Source: Chloroflexota bacterium (GTDB taxonomy: Bacteria; Chloroflexota; Chloroflexia; Thermomicrobiales; UBA6265). From it: 9,014 nucleotides of DNA. The notes under the pieces are model-generated. The model had not been told where the DNA came from. It saw nothing but the letters and a program-made list of their open reading frames with translations, and made no database searches. The stretch lies in assembly GCA_019348515.1 (NCBI GenBank), contig JAHWJF010000104.1:1-9014 (forward strand), written 5' to 3'. Every line of letters begins with the position of its first letter. Position 1 is the first letter of the stretch. A program made the position numbers and the translations under genes. This document shows positions 6,901 to 9,014 of this stretch, piece by piece.

Positions 6901-8445
6901 GATGAAGTCGGCCCGGCTGATACCCTCATAGAGTTCCGCGCTCGCTTCTGGCGGCGGCAAGTCCCGGTAGAGATCGAGCGTGAGCGTGCCGAAGCCGAAC
7001 GCAGCCGGCGAAAGTGAGAAAGAGAGCGTTCGGGGCAGCGCGTCGTCCCAGTACTCCGCGGTCAGCACGGAGCCAGGTGCGATGGTCCCGTAGATCCACC
7101 GCGAGGCCGCGAGTCTCGAGTTTTCGTGCGCGTAGATTGAGAGGAACGCGGCAGTCCAGCCGAACGCGAGGGCCAGGGCGGCAACAGGAATGGCCGCCCG
7201 GGGAACGCTGGGCCAAAACCGCGGGATCATGCGAGTGAGCCGAGTCAGCGAGAGCGCCGCGGTGATCGCGAAAACGGGGGCCAGCGGCTCGAGGTATCTG
7301 AGAAACTTGACGTCAGCGACGACGAGCACGATGCCGTACGCCGCCACCCAACTCGCAAGGACGAATGCGGACGTAGAGGCGCGTCGGAACGCTAATCCCA
7401 AGAGGAGGATGATACCGACGACAGAAAGGACGCCGGCCGCGGGGCCATACCCCCAGCGAACGACTTGCTGAATCAGGTATGCGACGGGGAATGTTCCGGC
7501 ATAGACCCGGGTGAAAGGCACGTCGAAAACGCCCGAGACAATGTCGGCTTGCGTCTTCAGGGATTGCAGATAGACTCCGGGTCGGAGCAGGGCGTAGGGT
7601 TCGAATGCGAAGAACGCAACCGCGGCAGCCGACGCCCCGGTGACCGTCCGTATGAGCGTGCGGCGCGCTACCGATACCTTTTCCTCGCTGTTGATGTCGC
7701 GCAGGAATGCGATGAGAAGAGCGATCGCAATCGGCGCGGCTAATGTGAAGACGCTTCCTTTGGTAGCAAGCGCCAGACCAAATGTCGCTCCGGCCGCCGC
7801 GAACCGCACGTTGCTCCCATTCTTCGCCGCCTGCACGCATGAGAGCAGGCAGAGCGCGACGAAGAACGTCAGCCAGCTATCGGTCGTGTAAAAGTGAGCA
7901 AGTTGGATGGACATCGGTGCGAAGGCGGCGAACAGGGCCGCCAGAAGTCCGACGGATCGTCCCCCCAACGAGACGCCCATGACCGCGACGGGAACGATCG
8001 TCAGCGCGCTCAAGACGGCGGAGATCGCCCTGCCTACGAGATAGGCGCGCTCCATACTGTTCCAGTTCGTGCCAGTGATCCGGGAGAGAAACCAGGCCGT
8101 GGCGTCGGTCACCCAGAGGGGCAGCGCACCGTAGGCGAATTCTCGAAACTGCCCGGTGACGGGGTCCGCGGAGCGGGGATTCAGCCCGCTCCGGGCTGGA
8201 TCAACGAGACTACCGAGGTCAGGAGGCCATTCGAATCGAATGCGGTCGATCAGGACAATTTTGGCAACGAAGAGCTCGTCAGGGTGCAGATCGGCGCCGT
8301 CATCCCAGTCGATCCCGTACAGGCGAACGGCGAGCGCCGCGAGTAACACGATGAAGAGGGTGACGCCCCAAGAATCCAAAGCAGGAAAACGAATGTTGCG
8401 ACGGGATCTCATCATCCGCGCGATTCTAGGCAGTGCAGGCGTCAA
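3991..8445 (-). CDS. Fusion of a GT39/PMT-type glycosyltransferase and a DUF2298 (YYY) domain
   Basis: This 1484-residue protein combines two membrane enzymes. Residues 25-590 are a GT-C glycosyltransferase of the PMT/GT39 type. The first membrane helix is followed by LHPDE (53-57; Asp56/Glu57 the likely catalytic acidic pair), then TTDSW (187-191) after a helix, RYLEPLAP (383-390), and an extracytoplasmic domain of about 450-590 ending in ADESFINYDHPRV. Such enzymes move a sugar from a polyprenyl-phosphate donor to an acceptor outside the membrane. Residues from about 648 onward are a complete DUF2298 domain: GEKPM (773-777), PPYDPW (792-797), NYYYYG (804-809), EFPYF (912-916), DLHAH (922-926), NAWD (980-983), RMNTVFKFY (1223-1231) and TGLPTIIGW (1376-1384). 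The frame is continuous across the junction. The longest reading starts with TTG at 8445; ATG at 8415 or 8412 (residues 11, 12) is at least as likely, with TAGAAT 7 bp before it. It is the first gene of the operon; donor and acceptor are unknown. Confidence 0.92.
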   Translation of the reverse strand: MTPALPRIARMMRSRRNIRFPALDSWGVTLFIVLLAALAVRLYGIDWDDGADLHPDELFVAKIVLIDRIRFEWPPDLGSLVDPARSGLNPRSADPVTGQFREFAYGALPLWVTDATAWFLSRITGTNWNSMERAYLVGRAISAVLSALTIVPVAVMGVSLGGRSVGLLAALFAAFAPMSIQLAHFYTTDSWLTFFVALCLLSCVQAAKNGSNVRFAAAGATFGLALATKGSVFTLAAPIAIALLIAFLRDINSEEKVSVARRTLIRTVTGASAAAVAFFAFEPYALLRPGVYLQSLKTQADIVSGVFDVPFTRVYAGTFPVAYLIQQVVRWGYGPAAGVLSVVGIILLLGLAFRRASTSAFVLASWVAAYGIVLVVADVKFLRYLEPLAPVFAITAALSLTRLTRMIPRFWPSVPRAAIPVAALALAFGWTAAFLSIYAHENSRLAASRWIYGTIAPGSVLTAEYWDDALPRTLSFSLSPAAFGFGTLTLDLYRDLPPPEASAELYEGISRADFIIQSSERVESAMRAAPWRYPIQGRYFEKLEDGELGFELVAQFARSPTIGNVAIDDRGADESFINYDHPRVSVFGRTGPISRGAYDAEMSWALGRPWYPAREPDQATLLLDGPVGENPSVNDARWSATLTSATPVAVAVWILFLIVLLAAGLPIARLLLPMLPDHGWGLARILCLVVAAYPVWLGASLELFRFRAVWVVLSLVAVGLTGWWLRARTGWPRDQSATSRAWVHAEVTFWLVFLLFLGYRLANPDGWHPFWGGEKPMEFAQINAIARSAYFPPYDPWYADGYVNYYYYGFYLVAFLFKSTGIPAEIGFNLALPAMMGMLASGGFSVAAALARAVTRPPRLTMLGGWAGAVSLCLLGNLSALRGIFGGVPARFDPFLFWTWSGSRAMDNVITEFPYFTGLYADLHAHVVALPITVAAIAICIAVATSPLSVGLAALSRLGRASWARLTILALLLGTLSATNAWDVPVYAVLAVVSVFMATCGVTPLSRRLFTFIAASALVLGGAWLLFLPFHLHFVALFSQVALVGDPSDLIQFLSHLGGQIVVCSLGLTALLLRRDRDHFSPWPWPLVVFAIGVLGLVAARLGSGPLVQVGASILLVGALSGPPMTAAWRLVRDGRCIAGWSVRLQQLTLVAVPVIAVGSVLAGRSVFAMLFALGSAAALGWLRLSRSWERLVCLLLAAGLFTAAGAEIVVVADDLIGTSAYRMNTVFKFYNQVWVLLSLAGSGLLALMIQEARLPRRSSSATRRSTSGRPAWARFGVAAAALFVLAAMTYPVLATGPRLAQRFSPGTPAGSLNALGWMHAGTVPVLGDPLLSEITFAGDAAAIEWFFANVEGSPVIAEASIGPYRCNGSRISSATGLPTIIGWERHEQQQRYPDTLSARVEDVRTLYTSSDPEAKASILRRYNVEYVVVGDLERLYPIANNECTPTGSPEGIAGFDAMLGTTLEVAHSAHGTTIYRVLPVRAN
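8423..8428 (-). promoter_or_regulatory. Candidate -10 element (TAGAAT) for a leaderless operon transcript
   Basis: On the minus strand TAGAAT (8428-8423) ends 7 bp before the ATG at 8415, the spacing expected when transcription starts at the first base of the start codon. No Shine-Dalgarno sequence precedes this ATG, which fits a leaderless mRNA. There is no good -35 hexamer at 16-18 bp. A TTGACG lies 11 bp upstream, too close for a standard sigma70 promoter. If the element is used, the TTG at 8445 cannot be the start codon. Confidence 0.35.
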
Positions 8446-8481
8446 GGTCGAATGGCGTCCGGAGGGGTGAAAGGATCTCCG

Positions 8482-9014
8482 TTGCGGGTCGTCTACTTCG
8501 GGTCACCGGATTTCGCCGTCCCAACCCTAGAGTCGCTTGCGGCGAGTCCGGCGTTCGATGTCGCACTTGTCGTAACTCAAGGCGCAAAAGGCTCGTCACC
8601 AGTGGAACGAGCCGCCGCGGATTTCTCGCTCCCGGTCTATAAACCGACAACGCTACGCGATCCAGAGTCTCGCCGCCCACTTGTAGAAGCTGAGGCCGAT
8701 CTCTTCGTCGTCGCCGCCTTTGGACTGATCTTCCGACAGCGCACCCTTGATATCCCTCGTCTTGGCGCGATCAACGTGCATCCTTCGTTGCTCCCCAAGT
8801 ATCGGGGCGCCAGCCCTATCATGGCCGCCATTGAAGCGGGAGATGCGGAGTCTGGGGTCGCTCTCATGGTGATGGACGCTGGTATCGACACAGGGGCTGT
8901 CATTTCGATCGAGCCAGCACACGTAGCGGCCGATGACACAAACGAGTCCTTGGGCGCGCCATTGGCAACCCTTGGTGCTGGCCAAGCGGTGCGAGATATC
9001 CCACGGTGGGTAGC
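8482..9014 (+). CDS. fmt: Methionyl-tRNA formyltransferase, 3' end beyond window
   Basis: The enzyme formylates Met-tRNA(fMet) from 10-formyltetrahydrofolate in the cytoplasm for translation initiation. About 178 N-terminal residues are present. They show the Rossmann-like formyltransferase start LRVVYFGSPDFAVP, then LFVVAAFG (74-81), the catalytic segment INVHPSLLPKYRG (97-109, with Asn98 and His100) and MDAGIDTG (131-138, Asp136 the likely catalytic acid). The loop usually written QPDKPAGRGKK is shortened to QGAKG (residues 33-37). The rest of the catalytic domain and the C-terminal tRNA-binding domain lie outside. The start chosen is TTG at 8482, with AAGGA 6 bp upstream and the protein beginning at the first strand. 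ATG at 8452 (10 extra residues, weak AAGG) and GTG at 8467 (GGAGG too close) are in-frame alternatives. It is divergent from the membrane-protein operon; no clear promoter is seen in the short gap. Confidence 0.92.
   Translation, partial: MRVVYFGSPDFAVPTLESLAASPAFDVALVVTQGAKGSSPVERAAADFSLPVYKPTTLRDPESRRPLVEAEADLFVVAAFGLIFRQRTLDIPRLGAINVHPSLLPKYRGASPIMAAIEAGDAESGVALMVMDAGIDTGAVISIEPAHVAADDTNESLGAPLATLGAGQAVRDIPRWV

Noticed and set aside
3351..8379. Shared CAAGAATCCAA at about 3350 and 8370
   Set aside because: Both copies encode an LDSW peptide in the paralogous membrane genes; coincidence of codons, not a repeat element.
8423..8445. TTGACG ... TAGAAT as a standard sigma70 promoter for the operon
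   Set aside because: The spacer is only 11 bp, against the usual 16-18. Only the TAGAAT was kept, as a possible leaderless -10.

Overview
The window looks like chromosomal DNA from a high-GC bacterium, most probably a member of the Chloroflexota (Thermomicrobia-like). The main pointer is a pair of DUF2298 / 'Chlor_Arch_YYY' membrane proteins, a family known mainly from Chloroflexota and some archaea. The Fmt sequence and frequent GTG/TTG starts also fit. The lineage is inferred from protein family resemblance; there is no rRNA here to settle it.

Layout, left to right. (1) The 5' part of a tRNA-Gly(TCC) gene on the minus strand runs off the left edge, with a plausible promoter at 75-104. (2) A small secreted lytic transglycosylase is encoded on the plus strand at 295-681. 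(3) Convergent to it is an alpha/beta hydrolase on the minus strand (755-1468). (4) A complete tRNA-Pro(TGG) lies on the minus strand at 1529-1601, with a near-consensus promoter (TTGACA, 18 bp, TATACT) just upstream. (5) A two-gene minus-strand operon fills most of the window. The first gene (3991 to about 8415/8445) encodes a 1484-residue fusion of a GT39/PMT-type GT-C glycosyltransferase and a DUF2298 domain. The second (1666-3975) starts 15 bp after it and encodes a stand-alone 769-residue DUF2298 protein. (6) Divergent from the operon, the 5' part of fmt (methionyl-tRNA formyltransferase) runs off the right edge.

How it fits together. The two large membrane proteins share the same ordered motifs (EKPM, PPxDPW, NYYYxG, EFPxF, DLHxH, NAWD, RMNTxFKFY, TGxPxxIGW) and are paralogues. 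Their tight spacing suggests coupled expression and joint work on a lipid-linked sugar transfer at the outer face of the membrane. The substrate and product cannot be read from the sequence. The lytic transglycosylase acts on peptidoglycan, but nothing links it to the operon apart from proximity. The tRNA genes and fmt are housekeeping genes. The part least covered by known biology is the GT39-DUF2298 fusion with its DUF2298 partner.

No mobile element, CRISPR array, phage gene or rRNA was seen. The longest stretch without a gene is 62-294; it holds the tRNA-Gly promoter and a 15-bp palindrome.
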